From Strigops habroptila (Eukaryota; Chordata; Aves; Psittaciformes; Psittacidae): a DNA stretch of 64,000 nt. The DNA is taken from the NCBI RefSeq assembly GCF_004027225.2, contig NC_044279.2:40696744-40760743 (forward strand), given 5' to 3'. The translations under genes were made by a program, and so were the position numbers. Under the pieces are notes generated by a model. That model ran no database searches and was not told the origin of the DNA. It saw nothing but the letters and a program-made list of their open reading frames with translations. This document shows positions 37,420 through 48,100 of the stretch, piece after piece (the first letter of the stretch is position 1; each line of letters starts with the position of its first letter).

Positions 37420-38070
37420 ACCTTACATTTGGTTGTGTTGAAACATGCATTCAAATGAATCCCCCTTTCCCAGTGACCCTGACCTATGCCAAGTCATCTT
37501 TTCTCTCTTCATTGTTTTCTTTTTATTTGCTACAAATTCTATCAGCAATGATTTAATATTTTCTTCGAGATCATTGAGTGGGATAAGAGCAGCTCCCTGG
37601 AGGTTTCTGCTCAAAAACCCCTTAGTGATTGCAAATGCCTTTCTGAGATCTACCAACTGAGCAATTCTTAATCTTTTTAAAATGAGTCTACTTTGATTTT
37701 GCTGTACAGCTGATTTTTATAAGAATATTATGAAGGACTTGTTCTAATGCCTTATAGAAGTTGGGTAACTGAATCAAATTTGTGATGGCACAAAACTTTT
37801 GAGGTACATTATAAAAATAATAATAATAAAAAGGACAATATTGGTTGAATGACTTGTTCTTTTGATGCCTTGCTAATTGTTTTCCCCGCCAGCCTTTCCT
37901 GGATTTTATTAGAGACCAATGTAAACTTAAGCTCATTTGTAACCTTGTAAGTTGGGGGGGGGGGTTTTGTCATTACAGGATTTATTATCATTAATAATTC
38001 AAAGAGCTCCTTGGCCGCAATTGTTAGATCTTATAGGTGCAAATTATCCAGTGTTGCTGAGACAAAGCTG
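37420..38070 (-). mobile_element. Ancient CR1-lineage LINE relic (reverse transcriptase region)
   Basis: Read on the minus strand, this follows the order of an old amniote CR1-type ORF2. Near 38060-38020 are words equivalent to the start of the reverse-transcriptase region (GGATAATTTGCACC, then GGCCAAGGAGCTC). At 37920-37860 a translated stretch SNKIQERLAGKTISKASKEQ parallels the PGKI-ERLI region. At 37760-37730 words for the later D-SKAFD-V-H part remain only faintly. At 37490-37465 a CAGGGTCACTGGG block matches the same family. Frameshifts and short indels are frequent, and an ATA repeat at 37813-37828 and a G11 run at 37954-37964 interrupt it. It is far older than the two plus-strand CR1 copies and non-functional. 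The call depends on recalled consensus order; edges are uncertain by 50 bases or more. Confidence 0.6.
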
Positions 38071-41000
38071 TCTGAACAGGACAGGTGGGAAGGAGTGCCC
38101 CCTCTGTTGCGCCAGTCCCTGATGTCTGACTCTGGCTGGTGCCACCTCAGCTCCTCAGCACCTGGGGGAAGCGCTGCTTGAGTACTTCAGCCTTTTGCAC
38201 TTTGCGAACCATGATCCTGCCAACCCTGTCTAACAGCAGGTCTGTGTTGTTAATGGGATTTCATTTCATGTGCTCCTGATGTATGTAAATAACTCTTACA
38301 GTCTTACCCTGGCTGGCCAGTGGTGCCTCTTCTCTCCCTTAGCAGTAACTTGTATTTCCACATTTCCATATTTCTGCCCATTGCTATCAGTATAATTTTG
38401 TTTTAACAATATTTTACCTCCATTTCATTATTTAATGAAGGGAGGCATTTCTCCTCCAAGGAATTCAGGAGTTTTTGCACAGATACAGATGATCAGGAGT
38501 TGCTGCTCTGCTTTCTGCAGAATATGCTTTGTCTTGACCTGAAATCAAGGAAATATCCACAAAAACATACAACTGAGCCCTTCTAAGATGTTGTCTTTTG
38601 GGTTCATTGGCTGCGCAGTCAGCTCTGTCCCTGTGGATCCAGCACTGAATTTCCTCAAGGCTTCTCAACAGGACAGACAGACTGAATGTGATGTGGAGCT
38701 GCTGCTGCATGCAGAAGGAGCAGAGGTGGGATAGGATCTTCGATGATTCCCTCGAGGATCTGATTCTCTCTTCCAGCCCCATGTGAAAGGGGAGGAGAGG
38801 CTTCAAGGTGATTACAGTGTAACAGCTATTCCTCTGAAGGGCTCTTCACCACCCTATCATAAAAGCAGCCAGTGTCCTTGCATTTGGAGCCCTTTCCCTT
38901 TGGAAGTAGCACCATTGGGGTATGGCAGCCTTTCCACCCATGACAGCCCACTGCGCAGACCTGCCTGGCAGGCATGACCCTGTGCTCCTGCTGGGATGGC
39001 TGGCTACCATGGGCTATGGCAGCATAGCCACATCAGTTTGGATCCCTGGCTGGTGTGAAAACTCCTCCAAGAAGGGCAAATGCCAGGCAATGAACCCAGA
39101 ATTATTTTAGTGCTATAATGGGTACAATCATAGCCCCAAGCCATTGCTTATCACTACCCTGAAGTCAATGTTGAAATACTCTCTTGCTTTTGCTTCATTT
39201 TTTTCCAGCTTTAGGATAGTGATGTCTTTGAAGAAGTAGGCATTTTTACTTCTAGTAAAGGTTGTACCTGTTAGCCTGTAGCAACTAATGACCACGAACA
39301 CTGGCATTTACATTGACTGACATTTGTGTTCATATGTAATGTGGAGTTATTCCCAAGTGTTGTAATACATTTCGATAGACAAATCAGTAGCATTACCAAA
39401 TTCACTGTCTAGAATGGGTTTGCCTAGTGGGTAAAGAGGAGGTGATTTTGGTATTGTGAAAAATATAAAAAGCCAGCAATTGACATTTGAAATGATACTT
39501 TCAGGATAAATAGTGTGTGATAGACTGGCAGAGGATGTCTCAATCAAAAATACTGTTTCTATTAAACAGTGTGCAATTTAATACATTTAACTGTACATGC
39601 CAGACTCTGGTTGGTCTTTTGGATATATATCTTTTGGATATTACAAGTGTTCATAAATATTAGTTCCAAAAAACCCTTAAGATGATGCAGTTTAGTCTTA
39701 GTGACACAGACCTTAGTGCAGGCTAAATTTTCCAGTTGCTTAGTTGGACCCTGAGTGCTCGTGGCAAATTTACCCTGGGGTCTAGGGGAGACAAAGCCCC
39801 ACCATGTGCACGGTTGGGAGCAGTGGATAATAAATGCCATACAGGAAAGGGCAGGATGTGCTGCTGGGCAGCTCTCCCACCATTACTAGTATTACGGAAA
39901 CTGGATCAAATACAAAGAAATGGCAAGCCCTGCATATCAGGCACAGGGTAGTATAGCTCATATGCAAGATGTAACCCTCAAAGCAGTTTTTCTTGTAAGT
40001 AGATTCTTAGTTACCATTGGGATCAACTTAGGCTAAACCAGGGATGTTTGTAACCTGGAATATTATTTAAGATATATCAACTAAACTGTTCTGAGTTTAC
40101 TCAAAAGGTAGGATACACAAGCTGGGTGTGGCAGAAGTTACAAGGCCTTAAACCAACGTGTAATGTTTCATTCTGCTTTCTCCTCAGGTACATCAAGGGC
40201 CACTAAGGGGATACCAAAATTACACATAGACACTGAGGTAATACAGAGAAATTTACTTTAAAATACCTTAACTTAAAGAAGGCAGTTTTATTACCAATAA
40301 GGATTATCTGAGAGACTAACATGCATTTATATGCAAAGATCAGTCAGTTGCACTTGCAACAAAGCAGAACAAACTAAATCCAGACTGAAAGAGATTTCTT
40401 AGCAACTTTAGATTTTGTTTAAATTCCCCCATAGGACACCCAAACCATATGTGGACATAAAATCCATGCATAAACCTGCATATTCCTGTACAGTTTATGA
40501 GATGCTTGACGTCTCAATCAACATACTAATGTACTTCCTGAGACACCTCTTAAGCATCTGCAAATATTTCCTTTTCATTGCTATTGTTTTCCTCCTGTGA
40601 AAGAAATCTTCTGGCTGTTCTCCTTGACCTGAGCATGTAACCATCCCTGCCTGTCCTTGGCTCAGGACTAGCCAAGCACACTCCTGTCTTCCTAGAAATG
40701 TAGTGACTCAGAAACTTGTCTTCTGATGGCCTCACTCTGGGAGTGTCCAGCTTCTTGGGAGAGTCTTCCCTGGCTTTTAGCCTTGGGGTTTATAAAAGGG
40801 GCTGTCTTGAGTATAGGGAAAGTATTCTAGAACATTTGAAGAGTTATTACATGTCTTTATTCTGAGCTGTTTGTTTGTTTGTTTTAGACAGAATTATGCC
40901 ATTCAACTTAAAGTAACCAAAAAAAAAAAAAGGCATACAATCTGACTTGAGGTCTTCCCGGATACATTAACATTAATAAATACGAAAGAGGAAGTCTCTC

Positions 41001-44000
41001 CTGGTAGCGAGAGTCTGGCCCTGAAGGGAAATGGCAAACTCTGGGCTGTGTATAGCAAAACTCTCTTTCCCCCCTTCCTCCTGGGCATGGTGACTTCATC
41101 CATTCTGTCTTCTGGAAATCGTTCCTGGCCTGTGTATCACCCAAACTGTGCTTGGCTGTTATCCAGGAAAGTACCACTTGGCATGGGTCAAATCCATGCT
41201 GGGTAATGTGTTACTCCATCTACTCAGTTCTAATAGGATGATGATCACAGGCCAATGCACTATCTGTCACCCTGCTTCATTTGCTAGAATAGGCATAGCC
41301 CCCAAATCCCATCAGTAGGCATTTCCAGGAAGCTATTCAGAGCATCTTGTCTCAACAGCTTGCTGGAGGAGCTGGGTGGAGAGATGTAGTGTGTTTACAG
41401 GGGGAATAAAGAGCCTAGATCTGCCAGCACTTGGCACTGCTCTCCTAGCTCACCTGCTCTGGGGCTTGCAGAGGGGCACGCAGGAATCCTTGACAGCAGG
41501 GTAGAAGTTTATTAGCTCTCATTTAGGGTGAGTGTTGATGCACATGATCATGGTGCTAATATGTAGGTAAGAAACCTTCGAGTTACCTGTCATGTTTTCC
41601 TTATATATCTTCCTTGCTCAGTATCTCCTTCCATCTGCCTCTAGCATAGCTTACAAGGGCTGGAGCATCACAGATTTTGAACACTGACAGTCCCCAAGCA
41701 CACAGAATATCAGGAATTTGCTCAGACCTATTGGCACAATACATCCTCTTCCTGCCAAGGTAGTCACACACCTATAGTGAGCTATTCAGATGGTGAAAAA
41801 TCTCCTCACATAACAAAGCTCTTCGTTTACCACCACTGGAGCTCAGAAAGACTCCACTAGCTGGGCTGACTACCCCAGCACAAACGCTAATGAGCAGCTG
41901 ACAGAAAGACTTCTGTCCCCAGACAGCTCAGATCCTCAAGTTGAAGCAAATACCAATCCTACTGGTACAGTGAAAGCAAACAAAGCATCACAGGCACCAA
42001 CACACTGAGAGCCAGGCCACTGGCCTAAGAACAGCCTAAGCCCATCTCTTCTATCTGAGGGACAGAGAGCTTCCTTTTATGGGGCCACTCTGTCTCCAGG
42101 CACCAGGGCCATGTGCTTTGGCACTTCTGGATGGCCACAATTTGTATATGTTTGTCTCTGAGCACCTCCTTGGTCCAGGTTCCTTCTCTCTGGTTTCCTT
42201 CACAGCCCTAAGACCTTTTGGGACCTGAGCCCTAAGCGTCCTGAACCCAAAGGACCCTTTGAGACATGCAAGTTGTTGAAGCTCACCTCTTCCCAGAATG
42301 GCAAAATCTGTGGGCACATTGATTTACAGTTTTTTGGTCCAGAGGCAGAGCGAAATATCAAGACAGAGCAAAACTGACTTTTCAAGAGTGAGTTACTCAT
42401 AACTTTATGCAGCATGGGACAGATCCAGCTTCCCACAGAATATATGTCTGTATCAGCGGTGTGTCTTTTTCCCTTCTCTTTCCTTAGTCCCTCAGTTTAA
42501 ATCACAATCTCTGAGGATTTCATAGGATCCTTACTCAACTTGCCCCCTCATCCCCATCCCTAGCTTGTTAACGCTGAGCCACTACATTTAGTTGGACATA
42601 GAAAGCATAGGAGACAAGAGAGGCTGCGTTTTGGGGTATATTCCCCAGCAGGTCTCGTGAGGCTGTCCCTGGAGTATCACTCCAACCTGGAGGTGAACGC
42701 ATGCAGTCACTTGCTCGATACTGGAGGAAAGAGGCACGAGTGCTGGGTTGCTGCGGGAGCAGAGGATCAGTGCTGGAGCCAGCACTGAGTGCAGGTGGTG
42801 GTCCTGCTCACGTCCACACAGGGCTTGGCTCTGGCTGCAGTACCATCAGCCTGGCCCTCGTGTGAGCCACGGCAACGGCTGTGCCTGGAGAAACGCAGCC
42901 AGGGACCTGCAGCACTGACAAACTGGAGCTGGCTGAAGCCCAGGTTTTCTAACATAGGCTTGCCCAGCAGTCCTGCTGGTATCAAATACCTGTGGGCTCT
43001 GGGTCTCAGTGGCCAAAAGGGGCCCTGGTGAGAATAGGATGTTTTTAGGAGCTTCAAACAGACTGGTCACCAGCTGAGTATCCCTCCTGCAGCCTGGGTA
43101 CAAAGCAGCTGCCTAGCAAGTAACTTACCAATTCTAGCCCTAATTACACTCCTGCCAAATACCATGTTAAGGTAAGCTGCTGCAGGAGTTGGATTTTTAG
43201 AAGAAAATTAGCAAGGTTAATTTCAACTGTTTCCAGATACAAAGCATGGATAATAATACAGATATTTCAGTGAGCTAAATCTGGAACTACCAAGGGCACC
43301 CAAGGCAACGGTGCTGATGGAGGACCTCACCTCATTTTTTAGCTTGGGGGCAACATTAGGAAGTTGTGTTGTTGAAGCAGAAGAATATTGGTTTCTCTTG
43401 GTACTGCTATAACACCTGAGACCAGTGGATGTTTCATAGTGACAATTATGAAAGCAGAGCTAGGCAAAAATAATTGTTTTGCTGTTCTTCAGGCTTCTAG
43501 AATGGCCTGGTAGGAAAAAAAAATATTGCTTGAAAACACCCAAATAATTTTCCTGCTATTTTGTGTGGGAAAAATAATAAATGTGTCAGTTTTGGTTCAG
43601 TATGTTCACAACTAGCTGGAAATGAAGAGGAGAAGAAAAAAATTCTTACAAGCATTTCTGGATTTTCAGGAGGTTCTTTTTTCAATACTCATTCATTACA
43701 AAATTGGAAAAAGGAGCTTTCTAAAACTCTAGAAATGAAAAGTCAGATTAGCTTTAAGCATATATGATTAAAATGCTCTAAATCTTCAGCAGTTTAAAAT
43801 CATGGGATTTGCATTTAATGGATCAAAAAGATAAACGTGTTATTTTGCATTTTGTGATGACATGTTTAGTCAACACCATCCTCTGCAGTGTGATGAGGAA
43901 GGGCCTTCAAACACTGAGGCAGAAAACTTGGACTCCATTTCTCTTAAATGGCATTTAGATAGTATTCAGTAAAAGAATATGTCCAATTAAGATATATACA

Positions 44001-44021
44001 TATGTATGTGATTATAAGCAC
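38071..44021. other. Gene-free stretch
   Basis: No gene or repeat recognised over about 6 kb. Simple features: a GTTT run at 40870-40885, an A run at 40918-40931, and AT-rich DNA at 43990-44020. Overlapping open frames around 42051-43103 on both strands look like chance in a more GC-rich patch. Confidence 0.4.
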
Positions 44022-44049
44022 ATCTAGCTAAGATGTGTCTTAGCTAGAT
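44022..44049. repeat. Perfect 12-bp-stem palindrome at a duplication boundary
   Basis: ATCTAGCTAAGA (44022-44033) and TCTTAGCTAGAT (44038-44049) are perfect reverse complements around the loop TGTG. The left end of the 182-base tandem duplication falls inside the left arm, and only the right arm is carried into the second copy, with one G-to-T change nearby. Confidence 0.9.
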
Positions 44050-44394
44050 AGGCATTTTTGTATATATCTATTAATGTTATATAAAAGATGTATGCAATAA
44101 AGAAGGAACAAACCAAATGAAGTTGTCTAGGAAGCACACAAGCAATGAAATTTTAGTGTTGATGTTAAAAACTTGCCTATTGCTTTATAAAACATCTGAA
44201 TAGATGTCTATAAGATGTGTCTTAGCTAGATATGCATTTTTGTATATATCTATTAATGTTATATAAAAGATGTATGCAATAAAGAAGGAACAAACCAAAT
44301 GAAGTTGTTTAGGAAGCACACAAGCAATGAAATTTTAGTGTTGATGTTAAAAACTTGCCTACTGCTTTATAAAACATCTGAATAGATGTCTATA
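44031..44394. repeat. Tandem duplication, 2 x 182 bp
   Basis: Copy 1 is 44031-44212 and copy 2 is 44213-44394, head to tail with no spacer. The copies differ at three positions (TAGGCA/TATGCA, GTTGTCT/GTTGTTT, CCTATTGC/CCTACTGC), about 98% identity. Each carries ATAAAAGATG, CAATAAAGAAGG and an unremarkable AT-rich body with no coding potential. The near identity means the duplication is recent, or the copies are being homogenised, or copy number varies between individuals. It could also be an assembly artefact. Confidence 0.97.
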
Positions 44395-45041
44395 GTGATG
44401 TGGTCCTAGGTCCTGTTTTGGTTGCTCCACACAGCTTAGTAATGGTGCACAGACAGAGAAACAATGTGGCTTAGTGTGTGAAGGCCAGACTGGGACCTCA
44501 GTTCATCTCAGCTTCTCTTCTGCTGTCTGACTTCAGTCCTTCCACTTACTCTTCCTGTGGAAGCAGAGTATTCACAATATCTCCTTTTAGACATTAGCTA
44601 AATTGGGCTCTGAACTGTGTTCTGGGAGATTTCACCTCCCTCCTCATCAGCCAGACACGAAGCCTAGGCCTGAAGTGAGATGATGAGATTAGTAATTATT
44701 ATTACAGGGTGTAAGGTCCAAAACTTTGTATCTCATTTAGTAAATGTTGGAAGCACAAGGCTATTGCAAATATGACAAAGTATTGTCTATTTATCTAACT
44801 TGCAATACGCAAATTTTGAAAGGGCACTGCTGCATAAAAGCCCACAGGAGGGAGGAAAGAGCACACATACTTAAACCCTGACAAGAGAAAGACATGATAC
44901 GTCTGAGCAAACCAACAGAGATGTTACAACTCAGAAGCCACACAGACATTTGCTAACTCAAACATGCAACTGGCAGCTATCACCGAGCTGTGCTCTCGTG
45001 TGGTTCTTGGCTGTTGCTTGCCTGTGTTTTCTAATTCCAGC
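44395..45041. other. Gene-free gap
   Basis: No recognised feature before the splice acceptor at 45040. Confidence 0.4.
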
Positions 45042-45170
45042 ATGCCTCCTCGGTGTTACTCCTACATGAACTGGCAGTGTTGTCAGAGGCAATCATGTCA
45101 GTGCAATGCAGACCACTTTTTGCCTTGTGAAGATAAAGTTAATTTGATGGATCTTGTTGCTTAAAATAAA
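45041..45170 (+). other. Candidate cysteine-rich terminal exon
   Basis: An acceptor-like sequence (TGTGTTTTCTAATTCCAG ending at 45040, with a CTAAT branch-point-like word) leads into a frame of 41 codons from an ATG at 45042 to a stop at 45162-45164. It encodes CYSYMNWQCCQRQSCQCNAD and then a further cysteine, six cysteines in about 25 residues with a C-x7-CC-x4-C-x-C-x8-C spacing. AATAAA follows the stop with no gap (45165-45170). Upstream of the acceptor the same frame is open back to 44964. I do not recognise the family; the CC-x4-C-x-C spacing is loosely like some disulfide-bonded secreted peptides, but that alone is weak. No upstream exon is identified. Confidence 0.18.
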
Positions 45171-48100
45171 AATGCAGGTTTCATCCATACAAAGCTTTAT
45201 ATTTTGTACTGGGAACATTGGAACATGTTAAGGAATCTTCTTCCAGTTATGCAAAGAAAATGAAGTAGGAAGAAGGTACTTTCTTTCACTGTAGGGTGAT
45301 GAGGTCCACAAGCAAGTGCAATGGATAATCCCAAGGTTGAGGGGGAACACTAATGAAGTGTTATCTTTCTCCAGCAGTCACAGAAACCAGTATGATAAAA
45401 AGCAGATTGGCAAACCCCTCCTGGCTTTGGGCTCTCATGGACTCTCAGTAGAAAGCTGAAGTAGTGTATAATTAATTATCAGGGATAAACAAGCTCTTGC
45501 GGTCTGCTATTGACATGAATCACTTGCTTTAAACAAGACAATTTTTGATAATGATGGAGAAGGGTTACCCTCTCCCCTTTCCCTGTTTCCACATGATGGA
45601 TAGAAACACCTCTTTTTTACCATCCTCTAAACAGAGAAGCATGCACCCTGGCTCCTGTTCTGAAATAGGCTATCAAAAAGACTGTAAAATCCTGACCAAA
45701 TATGTCTCATGTCTTATACTCATGGTCATAAAATCCCCTTGCTATGCATTGGCCTTTGCAATTTCCAGGGATGTGCCTGGCAGCAGAGAAGCTGCAAACC
45801 TCAGTGTTCCTCTCAGAAAGAAGGAGTAGGGAAGGAGCTGTGAGCTGTGGGAGCCTGTGCAGCACTCAGCAGCAGCAAGAGGATCCTCCATCACTCTCCC
45901 TTGGCCCTTGGTGCCCTGTGGCTTGAGCTGCCACCCAAGAGTGACACCTGATCATGGTTCTCACTGCTACTTGCAACCAACTCTGGCAGCAGTTGGGAAG
46001 TTTGTCTTTGTGATAGCTGGGAATTTTGCCCATGGAGGTCTTCCCTTCATGATCCTCCCCATGGCAGCTTCTGCAGCACCATGTTCACATGTCGGTGGTC
46101 TTTGAGTGAGTGAGGGTGGCAGCTGAGACACAGCTCAAGGAGACTTTACTTGTCCTACCTTGCAAGAGACTCCTGCTCTCAACAGACATCCCCATGACCA
46201 GAAAGACCTGGCCCTTCTTTCTGGAAACTGTGTTCATATAGGCAGAACTGTGCCTTCAGTCTCTTCCTTTTTCTTGAGCCCCTGAACTGACTGGTAGTGG
46301 AAGAAAAAGCCAGCTGTAAAAGCTTCTAAAAGTCTTGCCACATCTCTGAGATGCCAGTGAGATTGCAGCCCTGCTCCTGCACACAGACCTCTCAGTCCTC
46401 CCGTTTGCTACCTGTGCTGTGTACGTTAGAGTACAGGCGCTTTGGAGAGGCACCCCATCCCTCTCCCTCCCCAGGCACAGTGTGAGAGCTTTCTCCATGG
46501 TGCTGTCCTGCAGGGACTCCCTTTTCCTTTGCGGACTTGACCTTTCAGAGGAGGCTCTGTTCCTGTGGTTCACCCTGCAGGTGCCTTCCCCACCGATGAT
46601 GTCAGTGAAGAGCTATAGCAGGGTGGCATAGCCACGCAAAATGGGGAGCTAAAGGGAAGTGTATAGGTAGTGGAACCACTAGGTCATAGATCCATATGGT
46701 ATTTTGCAGCCCCCAGAGCCACTGGCAATTTCATTAATAAAAAAGTTAATTGACATGAAGGGTCAGAGACTTCATTATGAAATATTTAAGCACACACATT
46801 AGTTCAGTTGATGGGAATTCAGCCAGAAGGGTGAGGTTTCCCCAACACCAGCAGTCCAGAAGCTGGTTTTGCACCACTTCCAAAAGACTAGGATCCAGCA
46901 GCCTGTTCTACTTTGATAGCACATGGACTCGGTACTTACCTTGAAGCAAAAGCCAAGTCTCTTCACTGCTTTCTACAGCACCTGAAGGAGGCATAAACTC
47001 CATATTTTCTGTCTCAAGGAAATGCAACTATGAAGGATAAGACGTAACAACTTGTGATAACATGCCTGTAGAACCAAAGAGACTGATATTAAACACAAAC
47101 TTTTAAACCACTGTAAAACAATTCTCTGTGTATTTTTTAGTCTTTGCACTGACTAATAGACATGTGTTTTGGGGTACTGGACAGCTGTGCTTCATCTATA
47201 ATTTTCATTATCTTTATATCAAAGAACCTGTTTCATGGCATCAACAAAAATCTCTCCTCACTTCCTGCCAGACAGATCCCGAAAACTGAAGCCTGCAAAC
47301 CAGCAACCCATTTCCTGTTTTTCTTTAAGGTGGGAGCGACATTGCTCTCCTCGAGCGCACCCTACCTCAGGGCTTGCTTTTCAGATGAAAAAGAATACCA
47401 AAAGGGGTTGAGCAATACCCACACCGTTCGGAACAAAAGAAGAGTCAAATGCAGCAGGGTACTGGAGTGTCTGAAAAAGTACAACTTGTGAGGTAGCCTC
47501 CAACTGAGCCTGTAACTCTGCCCTTTGGACACGTCCCTCTGCCATCCATGGGATTCACAGCACAAGATGCAATTCCAGGAGGATGTATCTGCATTAATGC
47601 AGGAGGAATACAAACACAGAAAAGCTTGCTAGGCAGCCTCCAGTGTGTGACTGGGAAACCTACATCAGTGTGCCAAAACACTTTTCAGGAAGGTGCAATG
47701 GTGTAGTGAATGTAGAAAGCACTTGTGACAACCTGTGTCATACAGAGCTTTGTCACTCAAAGCTCACAGGTCTTATTTTCTGTAATATGTTTGCCTCGTG
47801 GATAGGATTGAATCCAACAGTGCTCTGTGGCCTTCACAAGGGTCAAATCATTGTAAAAAATTGAACCCCAACAAGATAATCTTCTTCGTATTTATCTCTT
47901 CCTTTTAATTTTTACATCTGGTTAAATCCCTCTTCAAATATAGAGATGGCAAATTAACTAAGTTAAGTGATTAAATCAAAGATCACCCTATCACAGACAA
48001 GTCATGCTCTATGAAACTTCTTCAGTCTGCAAATCACAGCCTTCCCTCTAGCAATTGGTGTCTGCTAATGTAAAGCCACTCAGTCTGATTAAATGTGACT

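Noticed and set aside
45042..45164. Orexin-like assignment of the cysteine-rich frame
   Set aside because: The CC-x4-C-x-C spacing is suggestive, but the flanking residues do not fit the orexin-A sequence and no orexin-B segment or amidation site follows.
45545..46105. Overlapping plus-strand frames in a GC-richer patch
   Set aside because: No domain, no signal for translation start, and frames shift among one another without splice sites.
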